From UBA7657 sp049652985 (GTDB lineage Bacteria; Pseudomonadota; Alphaproteobacteria; Micavibrionales; Micavibrionaceae), in assembly GCA_049652985.1 (NCBI GenBank), contig JBASFK010000002.1:1-64000 (forward strand): a stretch of DNA of 64,000 nt, written 5' to 3'. The translations under genes and the position numbers were made by a program. Of this stretch, positions 8,075 to 17,030 are shown piece by piece. Under the pieces are notes generated by a model, which worked only from the letters and a program-made list of their open reading frames with translations, made no database searches and was not told the origin of the DNA. The first letter of the stretch is position 1. Each line of letters starts with the position of its first letter.

Positions 8075-9351
8075 TGCTTAAAGACGAAGACAGAATTTTC
8101 ACTAATTTGTACGGGTGGGAATCTCACAAGCTGGCCGACGCGAAAAAGCGCGGCGACTGGGACGGGACGAAAGATATCCTCGCCAAGGGCCGCGACTGGA
8201 TTATAGAGGAAATGAAGAAGTCCGGATTGCGCGGGCGCGGTGGCGCGGGGTTTCCGACGGGTATGAAATGGTCGTTCATGCCGAAAGAATCCGGCAAGCC
8301 GCATTACCTGGTTATCAACGCTGATGAATCCGAACCGGGAACCTGCAAGGACCGGGACATTCTGCGCTATGAACCGCACAAGCTGCTTGAGGGCGCATTG
8401 ATCGCCGGTTTCGCGATGGGCGCACACAAGGCCTACATTTATATTCGTGGCGAGTTTTATAACGAAGGCTCGACGCTCTGGCAGGCCGTACATGAAGCCT
8501 ATGACAAGGGCCTGCTGGGCAAGAATGCCGCCGGTTCGGGATGGGATTTCGACGTTGTCGTTCACAGGGGCGCGGGCGCTTATATCTGCGGCGAGGAAAC
8601 GGCTTTGCTGGAATCGCTTGAGGGTAACAAGGGTCAGCCGCGCAACAAGCCGCCATTCCCGGCGATGGCGGGATTGTATTCCTGCCCGACGACCGTAAAT
8701 AACGTGGAAACGATCGCTGTTGTGCCGACGATTTTGCGGCGCGGCGGCGCGTGGTTCTCGAAAATTGGCCTGAACGAGAAAAACGCGGGCACAAAACTGT
8801 TCTGCATTTCCGGTCATGTGGAGCAGCCCTGTAACGTCGAAGAGGCCATGGGGATTCCGTTGAAAGAATTGCTGGATAAACATTGCGGCGGGGTGCGCGG
8901 CGGATGGGATAATCTGCTGGCCGTTATTCCGGGCGGATCATCGACGCCGCTCTTGCCAAAATCAGTTTGTGAAAGCCTGCCGATGGATTTTGATTCATTG
9001 CGCGCTGCAGGCTCGGGCCTCGGCACGGCTGGCGTCATCGTCATGGATAAATCGACGGATATTATTTACGCCATCGCGCGGCTTTCCTATTTCTACAAGC
9101 ATGAGAGCTGCGGGCAGTGCACGCCGTGCCGTGAGGGCGCGGGCTGGATGTGGCGTGTCATGACCCGCATGGTGCAGGGCAATGCCACGGTCGAAGAGAT
9201 CGATATGCTCTGGGATGTTACCAAGGAAATCGAGGGTCACACGATCTGCGCGCTTGGCGATGCGGCGGCGTGGCCGGTGCAGGGACTTATCCGGCATTTT
9301 CGTCCGCTGATGGAAGAGCGGATTGCGTATTACCGGAAACAGGCGGCTTAA
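8074..9351 (+). CDS. nuoF: NADH-quinone oxidoreductase subunit F
   Basis: NuoF binds NADH and FMN and carries cluster N3, so it is the electron entry point of complex I. The FMN/NADH site glycine-rich segment GLRGRGGAGFPTGMKW is near residue 50, with CGEETALLESLEG further on. The N3 cysteine motif SCGQCTPCREG lies near residue 350. The length of 425 is normal. It is the last nuo gene before the interruption: its stop overlaps the stop of the convergent purQ gene by 4 bp, so no room is left for a terminator between them. Confidence 0.98.
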   Translation: MLKDEDRIFTNLYGWESHKLADAKKRGDWDGTKDILAKGRDWIIEEMKKSGLRGRGGAGFPTGMKWSFMPKESGKPHYLVINADESEPGTCKDRDILRYEPHKLLEGALIAGFAMGAHKAYIYIRGEFYNEGSTLWQAVHEAYDKGLLGKNAAGSGWDFDVVVHRGAGAYICGEETALLESLEGNKGQPRNKPPFPAMAGLYSCPTTVNNVETIAVVPTILRRGGAWFSKIGLNEKNAGTKLFCISGHVEQPCNVEEAMGIPLKELLDKHCGGVRGGWDNLLAVIPGGSSTPLLPKSVCESLPMDFDSLRAAGSGLGTAGVIVMDKSTDIIYAIARLSYFYKHESCGQCTPCREGAGWMWRVMTRMVQGNATVEEIDMLWDVTKEIEGHTICALGDAAAWPVQGLIRHFRPLMEERIAYYRKQAA

Positions 9352-10172
9352 GCTGTTTTCTTATTAGCAACTTCAAAATAAGCGGCGGCGTTACGGAACG
9401 GGGCCATGCCATCCGATTCCAGCGGCAGTTTTCTGCCTTCGCGCTGGGCTTTATCCTTTAAACGGTCGTAATCGTTGCGCTGCCAGGTGAACATGCCGCG
9501 TTCAGGGTGCGGCATAAGGGCCAGAACGCGGCCCGAGGGGTCGGTGATGCCGGCGATGTCGACCGTGGAGCCGTTGGGGTTATAGGGGAATTCACCTTTG
9601 GCGGGCTGGCCGTCGGGTTTAACGTAAGTGAGAGCAACCTGGTTGTTTTTCTGAAGCGTTTTCATGGTGCCGGGTTCCATCATGAAGCGGCCCTCGCCGT
9701 GGGCGACAGGGACGTGCAGGGAGCGGATACCGGCCAACCATGGCGAATTGTTGTTTGGCTGTACTTTCAGGTCGATCCAGCGGCACTGGTAGCGCGCGGT
9801 GAGGTTATAAGTGACAGCCACGAGGCGCTCGCCGTAATCATGCCCGGTTGGCGGGGCGAGGCCGAGATTGGTCAGGATCTGACAGCCGTTGCAGATGCCG
9901 ATCGTGAGCGTGTCACGCTCGACGAAGCGCTTCAGATGATCCCACAAAGCGAGTTTCATCTTTTGTGCGAACGCGTTACCTGAGCCTGTGTCATCGCCGT
10001 ATGAGAAACCACCGGGAACAGCCAGAATTTGAACATTATTCAGCTCCTGCGGGTTTTCGATCAGGTCGTTGATGTGGCGGATAACACCAGTCAAACCGGC
10101 ATGTTCGAAGGCGTGGAGGGTTTCCTCCTCGCAGTTCAGACCGTAGCCGCTCAGGACCATAACTTTTGACAT
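9348..10172 (-). CDS. purQ: Phosphoribosylformylglycinamidine synthase, glutaminase subunit PurQ
   Basis: PurQ is a class I glutamine amidotransferase that supplies ammonia to PurL for FGAR to FGAM conversion in purine synthesis. The nucleophile elbow GICNG places the catalytic cysteine at about residue 94. The His and Glu partners lie in MPHPERGMF near the C-terminus. At 274 residues it is longer than the roughly 225-residue PurQ usual in alphaproteobacteria, which matches the unusual PurL beside it. It starts inside the purL stop (TAATG) and so is coupled to it. Both genes run against the surrounding nuo genes. Confidence 0.95.
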   Translation of the reverse strand: MSKVMVLSGYGLNCEEETLHAFEHAGLTGVIRHINDLIENPQELNNVQILAVPGGFSYGDDTGSGNAFAQKMKLALWDHLKRFVERDTLTIGICNGCQILTNLGLAPPTGHDYGERLVAVTYNLTARYQCRWIDLKVQPNNNSPWLAGIRSLHVPVAHGEGRFMMEPGTMKTLQKNNQVALTYVKPDGQPAKGEFPYNPNGSTVDIAGITDPSGRVLALMPHPERGMFTWQRNDYDRLKDKAQREGRKLPLESDGMAPFRNAAAYFEVANKKTA

Positions 10173-13081
10173 TAGTAATCCCTCAGAGGTGCCTTATAGG
10201 CCTCTTCCAATGCTTTAATATCTTTCTTGAGAATATTCTTAATATTGAGTTTTTCGCCGTAGGCAACTGAACCGATGTAATGAGCCATTGAACCGAAGCA
10301 TTTCTCGAAGGCTTTTTTGTTTTGTGGGGCGACGGTGACGACGATACGGCCCGCGCTTTCGGAATAAAGGGCTTTATCGGCTCTTAAATTGATGTGGCTA
10401 AGGTCGATGTCGAGGCCCATTTGACCTGCGATGGCGGTTTTGGCCAGCGCGACGCCAAGGCCGCCATGGTTTACAGCAATAGCCGACGCGATGAGACGGT
10501 CGCGGACGGCACGACCATAGAATGAGTAAAGCTTGCGATTGGCATCGCCATCGACTTTCGGAATATTTTGACCGAGCTGTTTATGCTGGTCGTAATATTC
10601 GCTGCCGCCGAGTTCGTCTTTCGTTTCGCCGAGGAGGTAGACGAGGTCGCCGATTTCCTTGGGCACGATGGAGATTGAGGCCTCGACATCGGGAATGATG
10701 CCGATGGAAGAGACGAGGAGCGTGGGCGGTGCAGAAATTTTAACCGGTTGGCCGTTGGCGTCGAACCCTTTGAAGTCATTGAACATGGAATCTTTGCCTG
10801 AGATGAAGGGCGTTCCATAGAGAACGGCGAGGTCGTAGATCGCCTGAACTGCGCGTTTCAGCTGACCCAGGCGTTCCGGTTCATCGGAAGAGCACCAGCA
10901 GAAATTATCTAACAAAGCGAGGTGGTTGAAATCAACGCCCGCTGCAACCGCATTGCGCACCGCCATATCGAGCGAGTTCGTCGCCATATGATATGTGTCG
11001 ATGTCGCTGTAACGGGGAAACAGACCCTGCGAGAGAACAACACCGCGCGGTGAGGTGAGAACGGGTTTGGTGATTGTCGCTTCGGCATAGACGCGGCCCG
11101 GCCCCTGCATGGGACCGAGGACGGCGGTGCCCTGGACGTTATGGTCGTATTGCGTGGCGATGAATTCCTTGGAGCAGATATTAAGACGGCCAAGCATTTG
11201 TTTGAGGCTGTCGCTGTAATCCGGTTCCTTGAGGCCAGGTTCTTTTTCGCCGCCGGCTGTAAACGTGGTTTTGAGGGGTGTCTCCGGCAAGCCGTCATGC
11301 AGGAAATCCATCGAGAGATCCATGATGGTTTCACCGTGCCATGTAACTTTGGCGCGATTGGAGTCTGTAAAGGTACCGATGACGTGCGCCTCGACGCCGC
11401 GCTTTGCGAGGAAGTCGATAATTTTCTGAGTGTTTTTTCCCGGAACGGCCATGGTCATGCGTTCCTGCGATTCCGAAATCCAGATTTCCCACGGCGCCAT
11501 GCCGGGATATTTCAACGGGACGCGTTCAAGTTCGACATGGAAGCCGCCGGACTGGCCCGCCATTTCGCCGATGGAGGACGACATGCCGCCCGCGCCATTG
11601 TCAGTTATGGCGTTGTAGAGGCCGAGGTCGCGGATTTCTTTTACAATCGCGTCCGACATTTTTTTCTGGGTGATCGGGTCACCGATCTGGACAGCGGTGG
11701 CGGGGGAGCCTTCGTCCAATGCTACGGACGAGAATGTTGCGCCATGGATGCCGTCGCGCCCGACGCGTCCGCCTGCGACGACTATTTTATCGCCGGGGAG
11801 CGCCTTTTTCTCATGAGAGGGTTTGCCGTTGATCGTGCGCGGGATGAGGCCGATTGTGCCGACGAAGACGAGCGGTTTGCCGACGAAGCGGTCATCGAAA
11901 TAAGCGAAGCCCTGCGGCGTCGGGATGCCAGAGCAGTTACCGCCGGATTCAACGCCGCGCACGACACCGTTCATGATGTTGGCGGGCGGCAGGATTTTTT
12001 CAGTCTTGGATGAGTTGCGGTAGAGTTCCGGTGAGGTGCGCGGATCGGCGAAGCAGAAGCCATAGCGATTGATGATGGGTTTTGCGCCCTGGCCGAAGCC
12101 CATGCAGTCGCGGTTGACGCCGACGATGCCAGTAATCGCGCCACCGAACGGGTCAAGTGCGGAAGGGGAGTTATGCGTTTCGACCTTGTCGGTAATTAAA
12201 TAGTTGTCGTCGAAAATAATACCGCCCGCGTTGTCGGAGAACACCGAGACGCAGAAATCGCGCTCGCCGCGTTTTTCTCTAATCTCTTTTGTTGCGCGCT
12301 TGATGTAGTGGCGGTAGAGGCCGTCTTTGATTTCGTCGATAGGCGAAGCGAAGATAGTGTGCTTGCAGTGTTCGGACCATGTCTGGGCCAGTGTTTCGAG
12401 TTCGATGTCCTTTGGCGTGCGGCCTTCGGATTTGAAATGGTCCTGGATGGCTTTCAGGTAGAGAAGTGAAAGACCGAGCGGACCGCGACGCGAGCCATCG
12501 GAATTTTGAATGCCGTCCTTGCCGATTTTTTCCAGTTCGGAGTCAGATACGTTTAAATTGATGTTGTCGGCGACGGTGCCTTTATTATCCAGAACAACTT
12601 TCGGCAGGACCGCTTCCATGCCGCCGTCTTTTTTGAAGGTTTTCTTGTCCTTGATCTGGATGCGCTGGATGAGTTTGTTCGAGATTTCGCCAGCAAGCGC
12701 CTCAACATCCTCTTTTTTGACGTTGCCCTTAATAAGGTAGAGGCGGGACGAATAACATTCGTTATTATTGTCCGCGCCGATGAGCGTCAGCAATTCGGAC
12801 GCCGTGTGTCCTATATTATCCGTGACGCCTGGAAGAAAGCCGATTTCCAGCGCCCAGTCGAAATCAACATCCAGAGTTGAGGGTGGGGCGATTCCCGCTT
12901 TCTGAACCACGGGGTTTTCGAGAGAACCGATGAATTCAGGGCTTTTGACGTTGGGATTCGCGGAGGTATAGACATCAACAACGCGGACAGTGGTTTTCCT
13001 GCCCAAGGCCTGCAGGGCTTTTTGTATTTGCAAGCCTCTGCCATCCTCATTATGGGCTAGAACTTCAATCCGATAGGGCAT
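10172..13081 (-). CDS. purL: Phosphoribosylformylglycinamidine synthase, long PurS-PurL type
   Basis: This catalytic subunit makes FGAM from FGAR, ATP and ammonia. Family motifs are present: WSEHCKHT near residue 236, VETHNSPSALDPFGGA in the ATP-binding region (Ser in place of the second His), DNGAGGMSSSIGEMAG and ISESQERMTMAVP. It has 969 residues against about 735 for the usual alphaproteobacterial PurL. The extra N-terminal 190 residues look PurS-like, perhaps two copies (MPYRIEVLAH to residue 90, and about 105-145), which would make a fused PurSL. No separate purS is present here. It lies on the minus strand between nuoF and nuoG and is divergent from nuoG across 88 bp. Confidence 0.93.
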   Translation of the reverse strand: MPYRIEVLAHNEDGRGLQIQKALQALGRKTTVRVVDVYTSANPNVKSPEFIGSLENPVVQKAGIAPPSTLDVDFDWALEIGFLPGVTDNIGHTASELLTLIGADNNNECYSSRLYLIKGNVKKEDVEALAGEISNKLIQRIQIKDKKTFKKDGGMEAVLPKVVLDNKGTVADNINLNVSDSELEKIGKDGIQNSDGSRRGPLGLSLLYLKAIQDHFKSEGRTPKDIELETLAQTWSEHCKHTIFASPIDEIKDGLYRHYIKRATKEIREKRGERDFCVSVFSDNAGGIIFDDNYLITDKVETHNSPSALDPFGGAITGIVGVNRDCMGFGQGAKPIINRYGFCFADPRTSPELYRNSSKTEKILPPANIMNGVVRGVESGGNCSGIPTPQGFAYFDDRFVGKPLVFVGTIGLIPRTINGKPSHEKKALPGDKIVVAGGRVGRDGIHGATFSSVALDEGSPATAVQIGDPITQKKMSDAIVKEIRDLGLYNAITDNGAGGMSSSIGEMAGQSGGFHVELERVPLKYPGMAPWEIWISESQERMTMAVPGKNTQKIIDFLAKRGVEAHVIGTFTDSNRAKVTWHGETIMDLSMDFLHDGLPETPLKTTFTAGGEKEPGLKEPDYSDSLKQMLGRLNICSKEFIATQYDHNVQGTAVLGPMQGPGRVYAEATITKPVLTSPRGVVLSQGLFPRYSDIDTYHMATNSLDMAVRNAVAAGVDFNHLALLDNFCWCSSDEPERLGQLKRAVQAIYDLAVLYGTPFISGKDSMFNDFKGFDANGQPVKISAPPTLLVSSIGIIPDVEASISIVPKEIGDLVYLLGETKDELGGSEYYDQHKQLGQNIPKVDGDANRKLYSFYGRAVRDRLIASAIAVNHGGLGVALAKTAIAGQMGLDIDLSHINLRADKALYSESAGRIVVTVAPQNKKAFEKCFGSMAHYIGSVAYGEKLNIKNILKKDIKALEEAYKAPLRDY

Positions 13082-13169
13082 ATATTCTATTTCCGGTGTT
13101 GATATTCCACTTGGCCCGGATTAAACAGTAAAGCGAGTTCCACTTCAATAACATAATATAAACGGCAGC
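13082..13169. promoter_or_regulatory. Divergent intergenic region between purL and nuoG
   Basis: These 88 AT-rich bases are the only space for the promoters of purL-purQ (minus) and of nuoG and the genes after it (plus). TATA-like stretches occur near both ends, but I see no convincing -35/-10 pair. A promoter here is inferred from gene orientation, since nuoA-F transcription cannot easily reach nuoG except through the antisense purLQ stretch. Confidence 0.4.
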
Positions 13170-15224
13170 ATGCCCAAGCTCACGATCAACGGCATAGAGA
13201 TTGAAGTCGAAAAAGGAACAAGCATCCTTCAGGCTGCCGAGCAATTAGGCGTTGAAATTCCCCGCTTTTGCTACCATGACAAGCTTTCCGTACCGGCGAA
13301 TTGTCGGATGTGCCTCGTGCAGGTCGAGGGCGGCCCGCCCAAGCCGGTAGCGAGCTGCGCCATGGCCTGCGGCGACGGCATGGTCGTCCACACCGAATCC
13401 GACATGGTTAAAAAGGCGCGCAAGGGCGTGATGGAGATGCTTCTTATCAACCATCCGCTGGATTGCCCGATCTGCGACCAAGGCGGCGAGTGCGACCTGC
13501 AGGACCAGGCGATGGCCTATGGTTTTGACCGTTCACGGTTTTATGAGAATAAACGCGCGGTTCCTGACAAGGAACTCGGCCCGCTGATCAAGACCTCGAT
13601 GAATCGCTGCATCAACTGCACGCGCTGTGTGCGCTTCGCGGAGGAAATTGCCGGGACGCCGGTGCTAGGGCAATTCCACCGCGGCGAGGAGGCCGAGATC
13701 GGCACGTTTATCGACCAGCTTGTAAAGACCGAACTTTCAGGGAATTTGATCGATGTCTGTCCGGTGGGTGCATTGACCTCCAAGCCCTATGCCTTCAAGG
13801 CGCGGGCGTGGGAGCTGCGCAAGACGGAGAGCATAGATGTGCATGATGCACTTGGCTGTAATATCCGCGTCGATGTTCGCGGGCGCGAAGTGATGCGCAT
13901 TTTGCCGCGCCTTAATGAGGACATTAACGAGGAGTGGATCGATGACCGCGCGCGTTTTGCCTATGACGGGCTGAACCGGGGCCGTATCGACCGTCCTTAT
14001 ATACGCGATGAGAAGAGTGGCAAGCTGGTCGAGGCGACATGGGATGAAGCCTTCTCCATGATTGCGGCCCGCATGAAAGGCGTGCGCGGGGTCGAAAGCG
14101 CGGGGCTGGTAGGTGACATGGCAGACCTTGAGTCCACCGTCGCGCTGAAAGATTTTCTGACTTATGCCGGATCACCGAATATGGATTGCCGGACGGACAG
14201 TTCGAGATTTGATGTCAATGAACGCGCGGGCTACCTGTTTAATTCCACCATTGCAGGGATAGAGCAGGCCGATGCGATTTTGCTGGTGGGCACGAATCCG
14301 CGCCGTGAAGCGGTGATGGTCAATACGCGTATCCGCAAGGCATATTTAGAAAAGCGTGTGAAGGTCGCCGTGATCGGTGAGGCTGCTGACCTGACCTATC
14401 CGTATGAGCATCTTGGCAACGGGCCTAATGCTATCGAAAAAGCGCGGATGTTCTTCGGTAAGGCGGCTAAGCCAATGATTATCGCGGGCAGTGGCGTATT
14501 CGCGCGAGAGGACGGAATGGCGCTGCATCACGCTCTGCGTGAGATTGCGGAAAAGGCTGGAGTCGTTAAAGACGGCTGGAACGGTTTCAATATTCTGCAC
14601 CGGGCTGCGAGCCGCGTGGGCGCGCTGGAAGTCGGTTTTGTGCCGCAGAAAAAAGGCAAGGATTTCCATGAGATTCTTGAAGGAACCAAAAATGGCACGA
14701 TCAAGATGCTTTATCTTCTCGGTGCTGACGAATTCGATGCAAGAGGGCAGATCGGCTGGCAGACTTTCGTGATTTACCAGGGGCACCATGGCGATCACGG
14801 GGCTTCGCGCGCGGATGTCGTATTGCCCGGCAGCGCATACACCGAAAAGGACGCGATTTACGTGAATACGGAAGGGCGTCCGCAATTGGCCAAGCGCGCG
14901 GCATCGCCTCCCGGTGAGGCACGCGAAGACTGGAAAATTATCCGGGCCCTATCGGCGCACCTCGGTGTGAAGCTTTCTTACGATACGCCTGTGCAGTTGC
15001 GCCAGCGCATCGCGCATGAATGGCCGCATCTTGCCGACATAAACACGATTATGCCCGCTAAGTGGGCCGCTTTTGGCGAGAAGGGGAAAATCTCGAAGAT
15101 AAGCTTTGAATCGCCGGTGAGGAATTTCTATCTTGCGAATCCCATCTGCCGCGCGTCTGAGACCATGCGCAAATGTTCGACGGATTTTGTCAGTAGAGAA
15201 GAATTCGCGGAGGCAGCGGAATGA
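13170..15224 (+). CDS. nuoG: NADH-quinone oxidoreductase subunit G
   Basis: NuoG is the 75-kDa-type subunit carrying one [2Fe-2S] and two [4Fe-4S] clusters of the complex I electron wire. The N-terminal ferredoxin domain has CYHDKLSVPANCRMC followed by CAMACGDG. The HPLDCPICDQGGECDLQD and NRCINCTRCVRF cluster motifs follow. The remainder is the degenerate molybdopterin-oxidoreductase-like domain. The 684 residues are normal for alphaproteobacteria. It is separated from nuoF by 3.8 kb, and its stop overlaps the next gene by ATGA at 15221. Confidence 0.97.
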   Translation: MPKLTINGIEIEVEKGTSILQAAEQLGVEIPRFCYHDKLSVPANCRMCLVQVEGGPPKPVASCAMACGDGMVVHTESDMVKKARKGVMEMLLINHPLDCPICDQGGECDLQDQAMAYGFDRSRFYENKRAVPDKELGPLIKTSMNRCINCTRCVRFAEEIAGTPVLGQFHRGEEAEIGTFIDQLVKTELSGNLIDVCPVGALTSKPYAFKARAWELRKTESIDVHDALGCNIRVDVRGREVMRILPRLNEDINEEWIDDRARFAYDGLNRGRIDRPYIRDEKSGKLVEATWDEAFSMIAARMKGVRGVESAGLVGDMADLESTVALKDFLTYAGSPNMDCRTDSSRFDVNERAGYLFNSTIAGIEQADAILLVGTNPRREAVMVNTRIRKAYLEKRVKVAVIGEAADLTYPYEHLGNGPNAIEKARMFFGKAAKPMIIAGSGVFAREDGMALHHALREIAEKAGVVKDGWNGFNILHRAASRVGALEVGFVPQKKGKDFHEILEGTKNGTIKMLYLLGADEFDARGQIGWQTFVIYQGHHGDHGASRADVVLPGSAYTEKDAIYVNTEGRPQLAKRAASPPGEAREDWKIIRALSAHLGVKLSYDTPVQLRQRIAHEWPHLADINTIMPAKWAAFGEKGKISKISFESPVRNFYLANPICRASETMRKCSTDFVSREEFAEAAE

Positions 15225-15616
15225 ACAAGCTTGATGTCGTCGCCGTTCTGAAAGGTTTGGGGGTCGACATACTTCTCAGCCTGGCGCTGAGTTTTGCCGC
15301 CGGGTTCATCACGGGCTATATATACGGGCTTATGGGTTCTCCGCCGGATTTCCCGGCTGCCTTTATCTCCCTCATCCTTTCGCTTGTTATCGGGCTACTC
15401 TGCTGTTTTGTTGGCGGGTATGTCACCGCAAGAGGCGCGCGGCAGGAGCCGATATTCAATGTTTTTGCTCTCAGTGTTGTAATAATAATTCTTGGCTCCA
15501 TTCTCGCTTTCATTGCCCAGTTTCCGCTGTGGTATAACATTGCCTCATTTGCGCTGGTCGTGCCTTTCACTTATGGCGGCGGTTATTTGTTTCTGAAAAA
15601 AGGAGTTCGCTCATGA
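15221..15616 (+). CDS. Four-helix membrane protein of unknown function inside nuo cluster
   Basis: I do not recognise this 131-residue protein. It is strongly hydrophobic with about four membrane segments (roughly residues 14-35, 43-67, 78-98 and 103-124) and short polar loops, and its Gly-rich helices include CCFVGGYV and TYGGGYLF. It overlaps nuoG (ATGA at 15221) and the pyrophosphohydrolase gene (ATGA at 15613), so it should be co-translated with both. It is not a nuo subunit; all fourteen are accounted for elsewhere. A small integral-membrane accessory or an unrelated passenger are both possible. Confidence 0.85.
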   Translation: MNKLDVVAVLKGLGVDILLSLALSFAAGFITGYIYGLMGSPPDFPAAFISLILSLVIGLLCCFVGGYVTARGARQEPIFNVFALSVVIIILGSILAFIAQFPLWYNIASFALVVPFTYGGGYLFLKKGVRS

Positions 15617-16017
15617 AAAAATCGACGCTGGAGCAGGTCAGGGAATTCCATGAGACTTACGGTTTGCCGGTGAAGGCGGACCCGGATATTTCCGATCCGA
15701 AAACGAACGGGCTTCGTATAAACCTGATCGCTGAAGAGCTGGAAGAGTTGCAGGTGGCGCTCAAGAATAATGACATTGTTGAGACGCTGGATGCGCTGAT
15801 CGATTTGCAATATGTGCTGGACGGCGCGTTCTTGTCGTTCGGCCTGCATGACGTGAAAGAGGTGGCGTTCGCGGAGGTTCACCGCTCGAACATGTCGAAG
15901 CTCGGCGAGGACGGCAAACCGATCCGCCGCGAGTCTGACGGCAAAGTCATGAAGGGGCCAAATTATTTTGTGCCCGATATGTCGCAATTCATCCGCAAGA
16001 AGCGCGAGGCGGCCTAG
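15613..16017 (+). CDS. PRA-PH/MazG-like nucleotide pyrophosphohydrolase
   Basis: The 134 residues fit the all-alpha NTP pyrophosphohydrolase superfamily that splits nucleoside triphosphates or phosphoribosyl-ATP to monophosphate and pyrophosphate. The metal-binding EExxE...ExxD pattern is visible as EELEELQVAL followed by ETLDALIDLQYVLDG. The C-terminal part HRSNMSKLGEDGKPI resembles the substrate-side segment of phage and bacterial PRA-PH-type proteins. Which nucleotide it cleaves cannot be told. It is coupled to the upstream membrane protein by ATGA, and its TAG is directly followed by the nuoH ATG, so it is embedded in the complex I message. A nucleotide house-cleaning role is inferred. 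Confidence 0.85.
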   Translation: MKKSTLEQVREFHETYGLPVKADPDISDPKTNGLRINLIAEELEELQVALKNNDIVETLDALIDLQYVLDGAFLSFGLHDVKEVAFAEVHRSNMSKLGEDGKPIRRESDGKVMKGPNYFVPDMSQFIRKKREAA

Positions 16018-17028
16018 ATGCTCGAGCTCTGGAACACATACGGGATCTGGACGACGTGGACGCTGCTTTATATCGTCCTGATCATCGTTGGTGTGTTGCT
16101 GAGCGTTGCGTATCTGACTTATGCCGAGAGAAAGGTTCTCGGCGCGATGCAGCGGCGGCAGGGGCCGATGACGGTCGGGCCGTTCGGGCTGCTCCAGCCG
16201 ATTGCTGACGGCTTGAAATTATTTTCGAAGGAAACGATTATACCGTCGCAGGCCAATAGGCCGGTGTTTTTGCTGGCACCGGTGATTTTGTTTACGTTGG
16301 CGTTGGCGGCGTGGGCGGTGATACCGTTTGACCGCGATTGGGTGCTGGCGAACGTCAATGTCGGCATTCTGTACCTGTTCGCGATTTCATCGATGGGCGT
16401 TTATGGCGTGATCATGGCCGGGTGGGCGTCGAATTCACGCTATGCGTTTCTCGGCGGCCTTCGTTCGGCGTCGCAGATGGTTTCCTATGAAGTGTCGATG
16501 GGCCTGATTATTGTCTGCGTGCTGATCTGTACCGGATCGCTGAATTTGCAGGAAATTGTTCTGGCGCCGCGGCCGTTATGGATGCAGGCGCTATTATTCC
16601 CGATGCTGATTGTGTTTTTGATTTCTATCCTGGCGGAATGCAACCGTGCGCCGTTTGATTTGCCGGAGGGGGAATCCGAGATCAGTGGCGGTTTTATGGT
16701 TGAATACTCGGCGATGGCATTCGCGCTGTTCTTCCTTGGCGAATACGCCAACATGATTTTGATGAGCGCCATAACGACGGTGCTGTTCCTCGGCGGATGG
16801 CTGCCGCCGTTCGGGATGGATTTGCTTGCTTTTGTCCCCGGTATTATCTGGTTTGCGCTGAAAATTTCGGCGGTGTTGTTCTTCTTCATATGGGCACGGG
16901 CGACACTGCCAAGATTCAGGTATGACCAGCTCATGAGGCTCGGCTGGAAGATATTTTTGCCTTTCACGCTACTGTGGGTGGTGCTTACTGCCGGCGTGCT
17001 TTTGACCTTTGACGCTTTGCCGGGGTGA
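16018..17028 (+). CDS. nuoH: NADH-quinone oxidoreductase subunit H
   Basis: NuoH is the membrane subunit that forms the mouth of the quinone tunnel and part of the first proton path. The 336 residues hold about eight membrane helices. Signature loops are intact: AERKVLGAMQRRQGPMTVGP near residue 40, then ILAECNRAPFDLPEGESEISGGF near residue 205, and the C-terminal RFRYDQLMRLGWKIFLP. It starts directly after the pyrophosphohydrolase stop codon. Its own stop overlaps a GTG that precedes the next small gene. Confidence 0.98.
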   Translation: MLELWNTYGIWTTWTLLYIVLIIVGVLLSVAYLTYAERKVLGAMQRRQGPMTVGPFGLLQPIADGLKLFSKETIIPSQANRPVFLLAPVILFTLALAAWAVIPFDRDWVLANVNVGILYLFAISSMGVYGVIMAGWASNSRYAFLGGLRSASQMVSYEVSMGLIIVCVLICTGSLNLQEIVLAPRPLWMQALLFPMLIVFLISILAECNRAPFDLPEGESEISGGFMVEYSAMAFALFFLGEYANMILMSAITTVLFLGGWLPPFGMDLLAFVPGIIWFALKISAVLFFFIWARATLPRFRYDQLMRLGWKIFLPFTLLWVVLTAGVLLTFDALPG

Positions 17029-17030
17029 AT

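Noticed and set aside
7915..8883. 322-codon minus-strand frame over nuoE-nuoF
   Set aside because: It is a shadow of nuoF; the plus-strand frame carries the cofactor motifs.
11141..12013. 290-codon plus-strand frame inside purL
   Set aside because: It is entirely antisense to conserved purL sequence, with no family features and no plausible ribosome binding site.
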